This document shows positions 43,761-52,781 of a stretch of DNA of 63,098 nt, in pieces; the stretch's first letter is position 1, and each line of letters opens with the position of its first letter. The translations under genes and the position numbers were made by a program. Under the pieces are notes generated by a model. That model was not told where the DNA came from. It saw only the letters and a program-made list of their open reading frames with translations, and made no database searches. Origin of the DNA: DASZTU01 sp035547675 (GTDB lineage: Bacteria > Pseudomonadota > Alphaproteobacteria > Rhizobiales > Devosiaceae); assembly GCA_035547675.1 (NCBI GenBank), contig DASZUI010000280.1:1-63098 (forward strand), written 5' to 3'.

Positions 43761-43800
43761 CTGTCACGAACTGTAACCAATTCGCACGCTCTGTGCCACG
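43761..43800. promoter_or_regulatory. Phased CTGT direct repeats, candidate OmpR-type operator
   Basis: CTGTCACGAA and CTGTAACCAA stand in tandem (43761-43780) and CTGTGCCACG follows 20 bp later (43791-43800), giving a 10-bp phase. OmpR/PhoB-family regulators bind tandem repeats of this spacing. The first unit is 22 bp from the response regulator start and about 100 bp from the FixK-type start, so it could control both. Confidence 0.5.
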
Positions 43801-43870
43801 CGAATAATCGGCGTGTTACGCCGCGGGGGTCACCTGCACCTATGCAACACGATGCATCAGGGAGCGGAAA

Positions 43871-44611
43871 ATGTTGATTCAGGCCACCACTCGCAAGTCG
43901 AGCGTAAGTCTTTCGATCGTCGGCGGCGCCTTGGCGGCCGGCGAGCCCAAATCGCTGACCGAGCTCTTTGCGGGCCAGGTAGCCGAAACGCTCGAAGCCG
44001 GCGAGTCGCTGTTCTTCCAGGGCGACGATGCGATGCACGTCTTCGAGATCACCTCGGGCGCGTTGCGGACGGTCCGAATCCTGAGCGACGGGCGCCGCGT
44101 CATCACCGGCTTCGTCTTCGCCGGCGACGTACTGGGCGTCGGTTATGGCGACACCTACCTCGCCGCGGTGGAAGCGATCGAACCCGCCGTTTTCCGCCGC
44201 CTCGGCCGGCGCCGCTTTGAGGACGCCGTCGAACGCCTGCCGGGTCTGCGTCCGCAGCTCATGGAGCGCCTCAGCGAGCAGATGGCCGCGGCGCAGGACC
44301 AGCTTGTGCTGCTCGCGCGCAAGAATGCCGACGAGCGGGTCGCCAGCTTCCTGCTGTCTCTCGCCCGGCGGCGGACCGATGACGGTGAAATCCCTTCGAT
44401 CGTACCGCTTCCCATGACCCGGCTCGACATGGCCGACCATCTGGGATTGACCATCGAAACGGTTTCCCGCGTTATGACCCGCCTGTCGTCCAAAGGGATC
44501 GTAATTTCGGCGGGACGGCATCAGATCGTCATCAAGCGTCCGGGTGCGCTGCTCGCGCTGGCTGTCGTTGACGGCGAAGAAGAGAATTTCGATAGTCGCG
44601 CCTACGCCTGA
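43871..44611 (+). CDS. CRP/FNR-family regulator, FixK type
   Basis: 246 residues: cyclic-nucleotide-like sensor domain (about 30-130), dimer helix, and a C-terminal helix-turn-helix (DMADHLGLTIETVSRVMTRL) with the E-T-V-S-R recognition pattern of FNR/FixK proteins. There is no cysteine in the whole protein, so it cannot bind an FNR-type iron-sulfur cluster; control is expected from its synthesis or a partner. TTGAT-type sites at 42062, 52112, 52963, 52996 and 55030 are its likely targets. It is divergent from the OmpR-type gene and lies 11 bases before the FixL-like kinase. Confidence 0.92.
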   Translation: MLIQATTRKSSVSLSIVGGALAAGEPKSLTELFAGQVAETLEAGESLFFQGDDAMHVFEITSGALRTVRILSDGRRVITGFVFAGDVLGVGYGDTYLAAVEAIEPAVFRRLGRRRFEDAVERLPGLRPQLMERLSEQMAAAQDQLVLLARKNADERVASFLLSLARRRTDDGEIPSIVPLPMTRLDMADHLGLTIETVSRVMTRLSSKGIVISAGRHQIVIKRPGALLALAVVDGEEENFDSRAYA

Positions 44612-44622
44612 ACGGAGCCATT

Positions 44623-46512
44623 ATGGGCGAACAACTCCTCGACGAAATTGTCCGCGTGCTCGATGACGGCAACATCATTGCCTATGGCTTCGACGGTGTT
44701 GTCACCCGCTGGAGCAGGGGCTGCGAGGAGCTTTACGGCTGGCGTCGCGACGAGGCGATCGGCCGGCCCTTGCAGCACTTGCTTCGCCCCGTCTTCCCCA
44801 TGCCCTTGCAAGCCGTCTACGACGAAGTGCGCGACAGGGGCATATGGATGGGCGAAGTGACGCACCATCACCGGGACGGCCGGACGATCTACCTGGCCAG
44901 CAAGCTCATCTCTCCCGCCCTGCCCGGCGGCGTAAAGGCTATTATCGAAACCGACAACGACATCACGCCGCTCCGGGAGGCGGAACGCGACCTCGCCGAC
45001 CGCGAGGCGCATCTGCGGTCCATCCTCGACACGGTCCCCGAAGCCATGGTGGTGATCGACGAGGACGCCAATGTGACCTCCTTCAGCGCCGCCGCCGAAC
45101 GCCTTTTCGGCTATGACGCGGCAGAAGTCGTCGGCCGGAACGTCAAGATGCTTATGCCTTCCCCCTACCGGGAGGCGCATGACGGCTACATCGCCCGCTA
45201 CCGCTCCACCGGCGAACGGCACATCATCGGCTATGGCCGCGTGGTCGACGGTCTGCGCAAGGACGGCACCATATTTCCGATGGAGCTGGCCGTGGGCGAG
45301 GCCGTGGCGAGCGGCCGGCGCATCTTCACCGGCTTCGTCCGCGACCTGACCAGCCGCCACAGGATGGAAGAGGAGCTTCGGCAGGCCCAGAAGATGGAAG
45401 CGGTCGGCCAGCTCACCGGCGGCCTCGCCCATGACTTCAACAATCTGCTGACGGTGATTTCCGGCAATCTCGAAATGCTCGAGATGAAGCTCACCGATCC
45501 GCGGCAGCGCGAATTGCTGGCGGAAGCGCAGGCGGCTACCGCCGATGGCGCCAAGCTGACCGGCCAGCTCCTCGCCTTCGGCCGTCGCCAGCCGCTCAGC
45601 CCCAGGCTGGCGGATGTGGGCGTGCTTGTTTCGGGGTTTTCCGACCTGTTGCGTCGTACGCTGGGCGAAACCATCGAATTCCGCACAATTACCAGCGGCA
45701 GCGCCAACTTCGCCATGGTCGACGGCACGCAGTTGCAGAATGCGCTGCTCAACCTGGTGCTCAACGCGCGCGATGCGATGCCCGACGGCGGACGCCTGAC
45801 GATCGAGATCGCGCCCGCCCATCTCGACGCCGATTACGCGCAGATGTACCCGGAAGTCCGCGCCGGCGAGTACGTGCTGGTCTCGGTGACCGACACCGGC
45901 GCGGGCATGTCGCCCGAAACGAAGCAGCGCGCCTTCGAGCCGTTTTTCACGACCAAGCCCACCGGCCAGGGGACCGGGCTGGGGCTCAGCATGGTCTATG
46001 GCTTCGTCAAGCAGTCCCGTGGGCATGTGCAGATCTACAGCGATGTCGGGCGCGGGACGAGCGTGCGGCTCTTCCTGCCGGCCGAGCAGCCGGACGTCTT
46101 GGCGGCCGGCCACCCGGTCCCCGCGGCTGCGGCTCCGGTGCTTTCGGCGGCCGACGAGCACATCCTGCTGGTCGAGGACGATCCTCGCGTTCGCCGCGTC
46201 ACCAAGGCGCGTCTGCTGGCGGCCGGCTATTCCGTCATCGAGGCGGAGACCGGCGCCGAAGCGCTGGCGCAGCTCGCCGAAAACCCCGATATCGACCTGC
46301 TTTTCACCGACGTTGTGATGCCTGGGGGCATGACCGGCGACCAATTGGCGGTCGAAGTTCGGGCGCGCCGGCCCGATATCAAGATATTGTTCACCTCCGG
46401 CTATGCCGAGCCGGTAGTCGCGGGGCGGGAGCAGGCATCCGGCAATTGGCTGCGCAAGCCCTATACCGCCGTGGAACTGACTGAACGGCTGCGAAAGCTG
46501 CTCGATAAATAG
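44623..46512 (+). CDS. FixL-like PAS-PAS hybrid sensor histidine kinase with receiver
   Basis: 629-residue soluble kinase. PAS1 covers about 12-115, PAS2 130-245, histidine kinase 255-485 (phospho-acceptor His270 in LAHDFNN; N-box Asn381; DTGAGMS; GTGLGLSMV), and a receiver 512-629 (Asp563 in LLFTDVVMPGG). PAS2 looks like an oxygen-sensing haem PAS: His186 (REAHDGYI) and Arg206 (IIGYGRVV) are 20 residues apart, as are the proximal His200 and distal Arg220 of B. japonicum FixL. No membrane helices. Encoded just after the FixK-type regulator. There is no FixJ-like gene nearby. Confidence 0.92.
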   Translation: MGEQLLDEIVRVLDDGNIIAYGFDGVVTRWSRGCEELYGWRRDEAIGRPLQHLLRPVFPMPLQAVYDEVRDRGIWMGEVTHHHRDGRTIYLASKLISPALPGGVKAIIETDNDITPLREAERDLADREAHLRSILDTVPEAMVVIDEDANVTSFSAAAERLFGYDAAEVVGRNVKMLMPSPYREAHDGYIARYRSTGERHIIGYGRVVDGLRKDGTIFPMELAVGEAVASGRRIFTGFVRDLTSRHRMEEELRQAQKMEAVGQLTGGLAHDFNNLLTVISGNLEMLEMKLTDPRQRELLAEAQAATADGAKLTGQLLAFGRRQPLSPRLADVGVLVSGFSDLLRRTLGETIEFRTITSGSANFAMVDGTQLQNALLNLVLNARDAMPDGGRLTIEIAPAHLDADYAQMYPEVRAGEYVLVSVTDTGAGMSPETKQRAFEPFFTTKPTGQGTGLGLSMVYGFVKQSRGHVQIYSDVGRGTSVRLFLPAEQPDVLAAGHPVPAAAAPVLSAADEHILLVEDDPRVRRVTKARLLAAGYSVIEAETGAEALAQLAENPDIDLLFTDVVMPGGMTGDQLAVEVRARRPDIKILFTSGYAEPVVAGREQASGNWLRKPYTAVELTERLRKLLDK

Positions 46513-46534
46513 CAGGCCGGACGGGAAAAGAGCC

Positions 46535-47518
46535 GTGAAAGCCATGGTCCTCAGCGCCCCGGGCACACCACTTGTCATGCAGGAGCGGCCCGATCCCCTC
46601 CCCGGCCCCGGCCAGATTCGGGTGAAGGTCGAGGCCTGCGGTGTCTGCCGCACCGATTTGCATCTCGTCGACGGCGAATTGCCCCGCCCCAGACTGCCCA
46701 TCGTTCCGGGACACGAAATCGTCGGCATCATCGACATGCTGGGAGCCGGGATATCTGCGCCGGCCCTGGGAACGCGGGTCGGCGTGCCCTGGCTGGCGCA
46801 TAGCTGCGGGGTCTGTCCCTATTGCCGCTCGGGCCGGGAAAACCTTTGCGATGACCCGCTGTTTACCGGCTACACGCGCGATGGCGGCTATGCCACGCAC
46901 GTCATCGCCGATGCCGCTTTCGCCTTTGAACTTAACGGCTTCGACGACCCTGTCGCGACGGCACCGCTGCTTTGCGCCGGCCTCATCGGCTGGCGTTCGC
47001 TGCGCATGGCCGGCGAAGGCGAGCGCATAGGTTTCTATGGCTTCGGCGCAGCGGCGCATGTGCTGGCCCAGGTCTGCCGCTGGCAGGGCCGGAAAGTCTA
47101 TGCTTTCACCAGGGAAGGCGACGCCGCGGGGCAGGAAATGGCGCGCTCGCTCGGCGCCGCCTGGACCGGAAGCTCGGAGGAAGCGCCCCCTGAATTGCTC
47201 GACGCTGCGATCATCTTCGCGCCGCTCGGGGCCTTGGTGCCGGTGGCGCTGCGTGCCGTGGCCAAGGGTGGCAAGGTGGTTTGCGGCGGCATCCACATGA
47301 GCGATATTCCGCAATTTCCGTATGAAATTCTGTGGGAAGAGCGTGAAATTCTGTCGGTGGCCAATCTCACGCGGGCGGACGGCCACGAATTCCTCGACAT
47401 CGCCCGGCGTGCCGGGGTTAAGACCAAGACGACCACCTATCCGCTCGCACGCGCCAACGAGGCGCTGGCGGACCTCAGGGCCGGACGCTTCGAAGGCGCC
47501 GCAGTGCTCGTGCCCTGA
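46535..47518 (+). CDS. Zinc-dependent alcohol dehydrogenase family protein
   Basis: 327-residue MDR-family dehydrogenase starting at a GTG. Catalytic zinc ligands Cys38 (ACGVCRTDLH) and His60-Glu61 (PGHEIVG), and four structural zinc cysteines (Cys91, 94, 97, 105) are all present; the Rossmann motif is GFYGFGAAAH, less glycine-rich than usual. Similar enzymes sit in low-oxygen stress islands beside USP and CBS genes. Its 3' end overlaps the convergent P-type ATPase gene by 44 bases. Confidence 0.9.
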   Translation: MKAMVLSAPGTPLVMQERPDPLPGPGQIRVKVEACGVCRTDLHLVDGELPRPRLPIVPGHEIVGIIDMLGAGISAPALGTRVGVPWLAHSCGVCPYCRSGRENLCDDPLFTGYTRDGGYATHVIADAAFAFELNGFDDPVATAPLLCAGLIGWRSLRMAGEGERIGFYGFGAAAHVLAQVCRWQGRKVYAFTREGDAAGQEMARSLGAAWTGSSEEAPPELLDAAIIFAPLGALVPVALRAVAKGGKVVCGGIHMSDIPQFPYEILWEEREILSVANLTRADGHEFLDIARRAGVKTKTTTYPLARANEALADLRAGRFEGAAVLVP

Positions 47519-50042
47519 CCCCTTCCTGCGGCCCCAGGGCAAACCGCTTCAGCAATTCGGCCATCCCCAGATAGACCGCCGTTATGGCCGCGATGCCGGC
47601 AAGCGCCACCGGCTCGAGCGGCCCGAAACCGACAAAGCCGCCCAGCGGCGTCAGGGCCAAGAGCAGGGCGAGCGCCAGCCCATCCAGCGAGCTCGCGACC
47701 AATACGCGATCCGGCCGGCTGCTCCATACGGGCCGGGCGGTGCGGATGACGAAGATCACCAGAATCTGCGTGGCGATCGATTCGACGAACCAGGCGGTAC
47801 GAAAGCTCGCGACCGGGGCATGGAGACCGAGTTGCAGCCAGGCGAAGGTCAGCATGTCGAATACCGAGGAGAGCGGCCCCATGACGAGGGTGAAGCGCAG
47901 CACGGATTTCATGTTCCAGGTCTTGGGATGCGCCAGGTCTTCGGCATCGGCGGCATCGAAGGGAATGCCGATCTCCGACAGGTCGTAGAGCAGATTGTTG
48001 AGCAGCACCTGGAGCGGGGCGAGCGGCAGGAAGGGCAGGAACACCGACGCCGCCGCCATGGAGAGCATATTGCCGAAATTCGAGCTGGTCCCCATCCGCA
48101 CATATTTCATGATGTTGGCATAGGTCCGCCGGCCCTCGGCCACGCCATCGGCGAGCACGCCGAGCTCGGGCGCCAGCAGGATGATGTCGGCCGCCTGGCG
48201 CGCCACATCGGTGCCGCCATCGACCGAAATACCGACATCCGCCGCATGGATCGCCGGTGCATCATTGATGCCGTCGCCCATGAAGCCCACCGTGTGGCCG
48301 CGATGGCGCAGCGCCATGACGATGCGCCGCTTCTGCTCGGGCGAAATCCGCGCGAAAAGATCGACCGATCCCACGCGCCGCGCCAGGGCCGCATCGCTCA
48401 TATGGTCGATCTCGCTGCCCTCCAGCACGCCATGGGAGGGCAGCTTCAGCGCCCCCACCACATGCTCCACCACCGCGCGTGCATCGCCGGAGATGATCTT
48501 GACCCGCACGCCGGCGGCATGGAGCCGCGCCACGGCACCGGCTGCCGAGGCCTTGGGCGGGTCCATGAAGGCGGCAAACCCGACCAGCACCATATCCGTC
48601 TCGTCGGCGGGAGAAATCGCCGCCTGCCCGCTCGGCATGTCGCGGCGCGCGACGGCGAGCAGGCGCAAGCCCTCCCCACCCTTGGCGGAAACGAGCTTCT
48701 CGATCCGCGCCTTTGCCGCCCCATCGAGTTGCGCAGGCGTGCCGTCCGCCTGCTCGACGGCGTTGCATAAATCCAGCATCGCCTCGGGCGCCCCCTTGGC
48801 GATCAGCTGCCGGACCTTGCCGTCGGTCACGAGCACGGCGGCGCGGCGGCGCTGGAAATCGAAAGGCGCATCGTCGACCAGCGACCACTTATCGTCGCCC
48901 GTCGCGCCCTCCATGGCCGCCGCATCGAGGCCGCTGCGGACACCTCGCGCGAAGCGGCTATTGCGCCGGAGCAGGTCCGTCACGCGCGCGCTGTCGGCGC
49001 CATCCGCCCGGAAACTGCCGGAGAGCACGATGCGCGCCTCGGTGAGCGTGCCGGTCTTGTCGGTGCACAGTACATCGATGGCGCCGAGGTCGTGGATGGC
49101 CGAAAGCCGCTTCACCACCACTTTGAGCCGCGCCATGCGTTCGCCGCCGCGCGCCAGCGTGACGGTGGTGATCATCGGCAGCAATTCCGGCGTCAGGCCC
49201 ACGGCCAGCGCCACGGCGAACAGGAAGCCCTCGAGCGTCAGCCCGTGCCGCAGCAATTGCGCCAATACCACGAAGAGCACCAGAAAGCCGGTAAGGCGCA
49301 GGATCAGCATGCCGAGCGCATGCACGCCGCGCTCGAAGGCGGCAGGCGGTCCTTGCTCCTCCAGCGAGGCCGCTATGCCGCCGAAGCGCGTCGCGGCGCC
49401 CGTGGCCATCACCAGCATGCGCGCCTCGCCATTGGTAAGGCTGGTGCCGGCAAACAATGCGTTGAATGCGTCGGCCGGCGTTGCGCCGGTAGAGGGGCCC
49501 GGCCGCTTTTCGACGCCATAGGGTTCGCCCGTCAGCGCCGCCTCGTCGGCCATTGCGCCATTGCTCGACAGCACAATGCCGTCGGCGGGCACCAGATCGC
49601 CGCCCCGCAGATCGACGATGTCGCCCGGCACGATATCGGCGACCGGAATGGAGCGCAGCGCGCCGTCCCTGAGCACATCGGCCTTCACCGCCACCGAGCG
49701 CTTCAGCGCCTCGATCGTCGCTTCGGCCTTCTGCTCCTGGAAAATATCGAGGCCGATCGAGCAGAACACGATGAGCACGATGACGATACAGCTCTGCCAG
49801 TCGCCGGTAATGCCGGAAACCAGGGCCGCGATCAGCAGGATGGCGATCAGCGGCTCGGCCAGCCGCCGCGCCAGCTTGGCAAGGACATTGCTGCGCCGCT
49901 CGGCGATCGAGAGGTTGGGCCCCTGGCGTTGCAGCCGGGCCGCCGCCTCGGCGGAGGAAAGCCCCTCCGTCGAGCTCTGCACTTCCTTGAGCGCCGCTTC
50001 GGCATCGCCCAGCCAGAACGAGCTGCCGCCCGCCTCAGCCAT
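47475..50042 (-). CDS. mgtA: Magnesium-translocating P-type ATPase (MgtA-like)
   Basis: 855-residue P-type ATPase (subclass IIIB) that imports Mg2+. Phosphorylation site DKTGT with Asp328, TGEP actuator motif, ion-site GLTPELLPMITTV characteristic of MgtA/MgtB, hinge GDGINDAPA, and ten membrane helices ending at a short basic tail. The ATG at 50042 overlaps the upstream small gene by eight bases. It is the last gene of a leftward operon starting with the universal stress protein; a FixK-like box stands in front of that operon. The 3' end overlaps the convergent alcohol dehydrogenase gene. Confidence 0.92.
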   Translation of the reverse strand: MAEAGGSSFWLGDAEAALKEVQSSTEGLSSAEAAARLQRQGPNLSIAERRSNVLAKLARRLAEPLIAILLIAALVSGITGDWQSCIVIVLIVFCSIGLDIFQEQKAEATIEALKRSVAVKADVLRDGALRSIPVADIVPGDIVDLRGGDLVPADGIVLSSNGAMADEAALTGEPYGVEKRPGPSTGATPADAFNALFAGTSLTNGEARMLVMATGAATRFGGIAASLEEQGPPAAFERGVHALGMLILRLTGFLVLFVVLAQLLRHGLTLEGFLFAVALAVGLTPELLPMITTVTLARGGERMARLKVVVKRLSAIHDLGAIDVLCTDKTGTLTEARIVLSGSFRADGADSARVTDLLRRNSRFARGVRSGLDAAAMEGATGDDKWSLVDDAPFDFQRRRAAVLVTDGKVRQLIAKGAPEAMLDLCNAVEQADGTPAQLDGAAKARIEKLVSAKGGEGLRLLAVARRDMPSGQAAISPADETDMVLVGFAAFMDPPKASAAGAVARLHAAGVRVKIISGDARAVVEHVVGALKLPSHGVLEGSEIDHMSDAALARRVGSVDLFARISPEQKRRIVMALRHRGHTVGFMGDGINDAPAIHAADVGISVDGGTDVARQAADIILLAPELGVLADGVAEGRRTYANIMKYVRMGTSSNFGNMLSMAAASVFLPFLPLAPLQVLLNNLLYDLSEIGIPFDAADAEDLAHPKTWNMKSVLRFTLVMGPLSSVFDMLTFAWLQLGLHAPVASFRTAWFVESIATQILVIFVIRTARPVWSSRPDRVLVASSLDGLALALLLALTPLGGFVGFGPLEPVALAGIAAITAVYLGMAELLKRFALGPQEGVRARALRRLRSVRP

Positions 50043-50421
50043 GCATCCTGTCCGCGCCGCGGAAGAAACGCCGCGCATTTGCGACGATCTCCCCATCGGA
50101 CCGCCGATCCAGCGTCTCCATGCCCCAGACCCGGGCGGCGATTTCCGGCCGGCGATGCGTGAGGTAGGTAGCGAGCTGGTCTTTGGCGAGCCCGGGGCCG
50201 GCGATCAAGATCGCCCGAGCGCCGCCCAGCGCGTCGGCCACCTGGCCCAGGAAGCGCTCGTCCGGCGGGTCCTTGCCTCCATGGACGTGATCGGCCTTGC
50301 GGTGAATGTGCCGATGCGGACCGGCTTCGCGAACTGTCGCTTCATTGGCTCCCTCGAGCCCGATGTCGAAGACCCGCGCTTCGCGGTGGTCGATCCAGAC
50401 GCAGGTATGGGCGTGGCTCAT
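50035..50421 (-). CDS. Translational-machinery-like (eRF1 domain-type) protein
   Basis: 128-residue cytoplasmic protein starting MSHAHTCVWIDHREARVFDI. The pattern (WIDHREA start, HRHIHRKA, FLGQVADALGGARAILIAGP, GMETLDRRSDGEIVANARRF) matches small alphaproteobacterial proteins annotated as translational machinery proteins, related to an eRF1/Pelota-type domain. No experimental function is known to me. It stands between the SDR and mgtA genes in the stress operon and overlaps mgtA. Histidine-rich segment HRHIHRKADHVHGG could bind metal. Confidence 0.75.
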   Translation of the reverse strand: MSHAHTCVWIDHREARVFDIGLEGANEATVREAGPHRHIHRKADHVHGGKDPPDERFLGQVADALGGARAILIAGPGLAKDQLATYLTHRRPEIAARVWGMETLDRRSDGEIVANARRFFRGADRMHG

Positions 50422-50458
50422 GAAAGCACTTCCTTTGGAGCTTGCAGGTATGGGCGCG

Positions 50459-51214
50459 TCATTGGGCGACATAGCCGCCATCGACCAGGTGATAGCTGCC
50501 GGTGATGAAGGACGCGCCATCCGACAGCAGGAAGCAGGTGAGCGCGGCCACCTCCTCGGCCCGGCCGAGGCGGCCGATGGGATGCATGCCCGCAATGACT
50601 TTGAGGGTCGCCTCGTCGAGGTTGTGGGACAGCAGCGGCGTGTCGATGAAGCCGGGCCCCACCGCGTTCACGCGGATGTTCTGCTTGGCATATTCCATGG
50701 CGGCGACCTTGGTCAGGCCGAGCAGGCCGTGCTTGGCGGCCGTATAGGCGATGGCGTTGGCGAAGCCGACGCTGCCGAGGATCGACGACATGTTGACGAT
50801 TGCGCCGCCCCCCGAGCGCAACATGGCCGCTATCTCATATTTGACACAGTAGAAGACGCTGTTGAGGTTGACATTGATGACCTGATGCCAGCCATCGAGC
50901 GGATAATCGGCCGCCGCGGCGCTGGGACCGCCGATCCCGGCATTGTTGACGGCCAGGTGCAACCCGCCATATTGGCGCTCGGCAAAGCCCACCATCGCCT
51001 CGACCGCCGCTGCGTCGGCAACATCGATCGCGAAGGGCGACGCCTCGCCGCCCTTGCCCCTGACGTCAGCGACGACGGCATCCGCGCCGGCCTTGTCGCG
51101 ATCGGCGACGATCACCTTCGCCCCTCCGGCGGCCAGCTGCCGCGCGATCGCGGCGCCGATTCCCGAGGCGGCGCCGGTTACGATCGCCACCCTGCCCTGA
51201 AACGTTTCGCTCAT
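50459..51214 (-). CDS. SDR-family oxidoreductase
   Basis: 251 residues from the ATG at 51214 (MSETFQGRVA). Classical SDR with TGAASGIG (residues 13-20), NNAG at 90-93, catalytic Ser near 144, Tyr157 and Lys161 (YTAAK), and C-terminal FITGSYHLVDGGYVAQ. Substrate not predictable. It lies 25 bases behind the universal stress protein gene and 37 bases before the eRF1-like gene, within the same leftward operon. Confidence 0.9.
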   Translation of the reverse strand: MSETFQGRVAIVTGAASGIGAAIARQLAAGGAKVIVADRDKAGADAVVADVRGKGGEASPFAIDVADAAAVEAMVGFAERQYGGLHLAVNNAGIGGPSAAAADYPLDGWHQVINVNLNSVFYCVKYEIAAMLRSGGGAIVNMSSILGSVGFANAIAYTAAKHGLLGLTKVAAMEYAKQNIRVNAVGPGFIDTPLLSHNLDEATLKVIAGMHPIGRLGRAEEVAALTCFLLSDGASFITGSYHLVDGGYVAQ

Positions 51215-51239
51215 CTGGTTCTCCCGTGCCGCCGGCCGA

Positions 51240-52055
51240 TCAGTTCGACATGAAGCGATTGAGCGCAGAGGCGGCCAGCAGCTCCTGCGTGGCCCCGCCG
51301 AGGATCCATTCACGCAAGCGCCCGTGGCCATAGGCGCCGGCGACGACCAGACCGGCGCCGGCGTCGCGGGCGAGGACGGACAATGTCTCGCTGTAGCTGC
51401 CGCGCGGCGCGTGAATGGCGGACTCGACTTTGACGTCGTGGGATTTCAGCCACGCTTCCGCGTCGTTCAGCGCATCGCGTTCCGCAAAGCGATCGCCGCC
51501 TTCATGGATCGTAACCAGGGCAACCGAGGAGGCGCGCTTGAGCAGCGGCAGCGCGTCGACGACAGCGCGCCTCGCTTCCCGGCTTTCCTTCCAGGCGACC
51601 AGGATAGCCTGACTCTTGATGAGCGCGTTGCCGTTGCCGACGATCAGCACGGGTCGCCCGGTGGTCAACAAAACGTCGCCGACGTCGAGGCTGTGAGCCG
51701 CGCCACGGACGGTCGTCTGGGTCAGGATCAGATCCGCCTTCCGTGCCGCCCTGGCGACTACCGAGGTCGGCGTATCGAGCAGCGTCACGCAATTGCCACG
51801 CAGCCTCTCGGGCACGGCGCGGTGAAAATCCGCTTCGAGACTGGCGAGCCGGTCCTCGAGCTCGTTGCGCCGGGACTCGTAGAGCTCTGCCTCGACCATC
51901 AGTGCTTCGGGGCTGACGGATGTGAACTGCAAGGACGCCGCCGCGACCGCCGCGATACGGGCGTCGAACCGCGAGGCCAGATCGATCGCCACCTGCAGCA
52001 GTTCGGCCGAGTAGCCATCGACGTCCATGTCAACGAGAATTGTGCGCAGTTCCAT
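51240..52055 (-). CDS. Tandem universal stress protein
   Basis: 271-residue cytoplasmic protein with two USP domains (about 1-140 and 148-271). Only the second keeps the full nucleotide-binding loop (GAYGHGRLREWILGGAT); the first has degenerate glycines. Tandem USPs of this form are typical of low-oxygen stress regulons. It is the first gene of the USP-SDR-eRF1-like-mgtA operon. A TTGAT-N4-GTCAA box is centred about 63 bp upstream of its start. Confidence 0.9.
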   Translation of the reverse strand: MELRTILVDMDVDGYSAELLQVAIDLASRFDARIAAVAAASLQFTSVSPEALMVEAELYESRRNELEDRLASLEADFHRAVPERLRGNCVTLLDTPTSVVARAARKADLILTQTTVRGAAHSLDVGDVLLTTGRPVLIVGNGNALIKSQAILVAWKESREARRAVVDALPLLKRASSVALVTIHEGGDRFAERDALNDAEAWLKSHDVKVESAIHAPRGSYSETLSVLARDAGAGLVVAGAYGHGRLREWILGGATQELLAASALNRFMSN

Positions 52056-52111
52056 GGCTTGCTCCTGTGTTGAGAATATCGCGTCCGTAGCAGTGGAGCC
52101 GGCGCGGCACT

Positions 52112-52125
52112 TTGATCGCGGTCAA
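52112..52125. promoter_or_regulatory. FNR/FixK-type box in front of the universal stress protein operon
   Basis: TTGATCGCGGTCAA differs from TTGAT-N4-ATCAA at one position. It is 57 bp upstream of the USP start and overlaps the stop codon of the preceding membrane protein gene on the same strand, so the USP operon has its own promoter here. Confidence 0.65.
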
Positions 52126-52781
52126 GCGGCGCGGACCGTGCGCCCGAATTCGCGCGCCAGAAGCACGGTCGTGGCCAGCGCCGTGACCAGCCAGGGCGAG
52201 CCCAGGATCAGCAGGGGAAGCGAAAAGACGGGGTAGAAATAGACCACCGCGATCACCGGGGTCATTAACCCATGGGCGACCAGCGCCAGCCGGACCGCTC
52301 GGCCGCCCCCCTGCCAGTCGAAGATGAAGGCGGCGAAGAAGGCAGCCGTCCCCATGGCGATGTAGGCGAGCGCATCCACGGTCCAGAACAGTGAGTGCGG
52401 CGTCACCTGCAGGACGGATGGCGCGGCACCGGCTGCAGCCATCGGCAGCACCGAGCCGAGCTGCACCACATAGATCAGCAGCGCGAAGCCGGCGTAAAGT
52501 GTGGCGAAGCTCACCGCCCCGTGGCCGTAGAACTTGCGCTCCTCCGGCGCCAGATAGTCGAGTGCCAGCATCGCCAGCAGGAACGGCGGCGCGATCAGCA
52601 GCGAAGTACCATAGATCAGGCTGTCGCCCGGAATGTTCGCGACTCCGCCCATGACCTGCAGGATCTGGACGAGGCCATAGGCGGCGACCCCGACCGCCGC
52701 AACGATCGACGCCCAATAGCCCGTGAGGGCGGCCCGCCGGCGCGAGGCCGACGCCGGCGGGCCGGCAAGAGCGACATTCAC
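52122..52781 (-). CDS. Six-helix membrane protein of unknown function
   Basis: 219-residue hydrophobic protein with about six membrane segments starting at residue 24 (YWASIVAAVGVAAYGLVQIL). Between them lies a short polar loop LDYLAPEERKFYGHG. I do not recognise the family. Its general organisation resembles small membrane proteins found next to respiratory or stress genes. Two FixK-like sites at 52963 and 52996 lie in the divergent region upstream, and its stop codon overlaps the USP-operon FixK box. Confidence 0.8.
   Translation of the reverse strand: MNVALAGPPASASRRRAALTGYWASIVAAVGVAAYGLVQILQVMGGVANIPGDSLIYGTSLLIAPPFLLAMLALDYLAPEERKFYGHGAVSFATLYAGFALLIYVVQLGSVLPMAAAGAAPSVLQVTPHSLFWTVDALAYIAMGTAAFFAAFIFDWQGGGRAVRLALVAHGLMTPVIAVVYFYPVFSLPLLILGSPWLVTALATTVLLAREFGRTVRAA

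Noticed and set aside
44602..46737. 711-codon open frame antisense to the FixL-like kinase
   Set aside because: No family features; the sense strand encodes complete PAS, kinase and receiver domains with all motifs.
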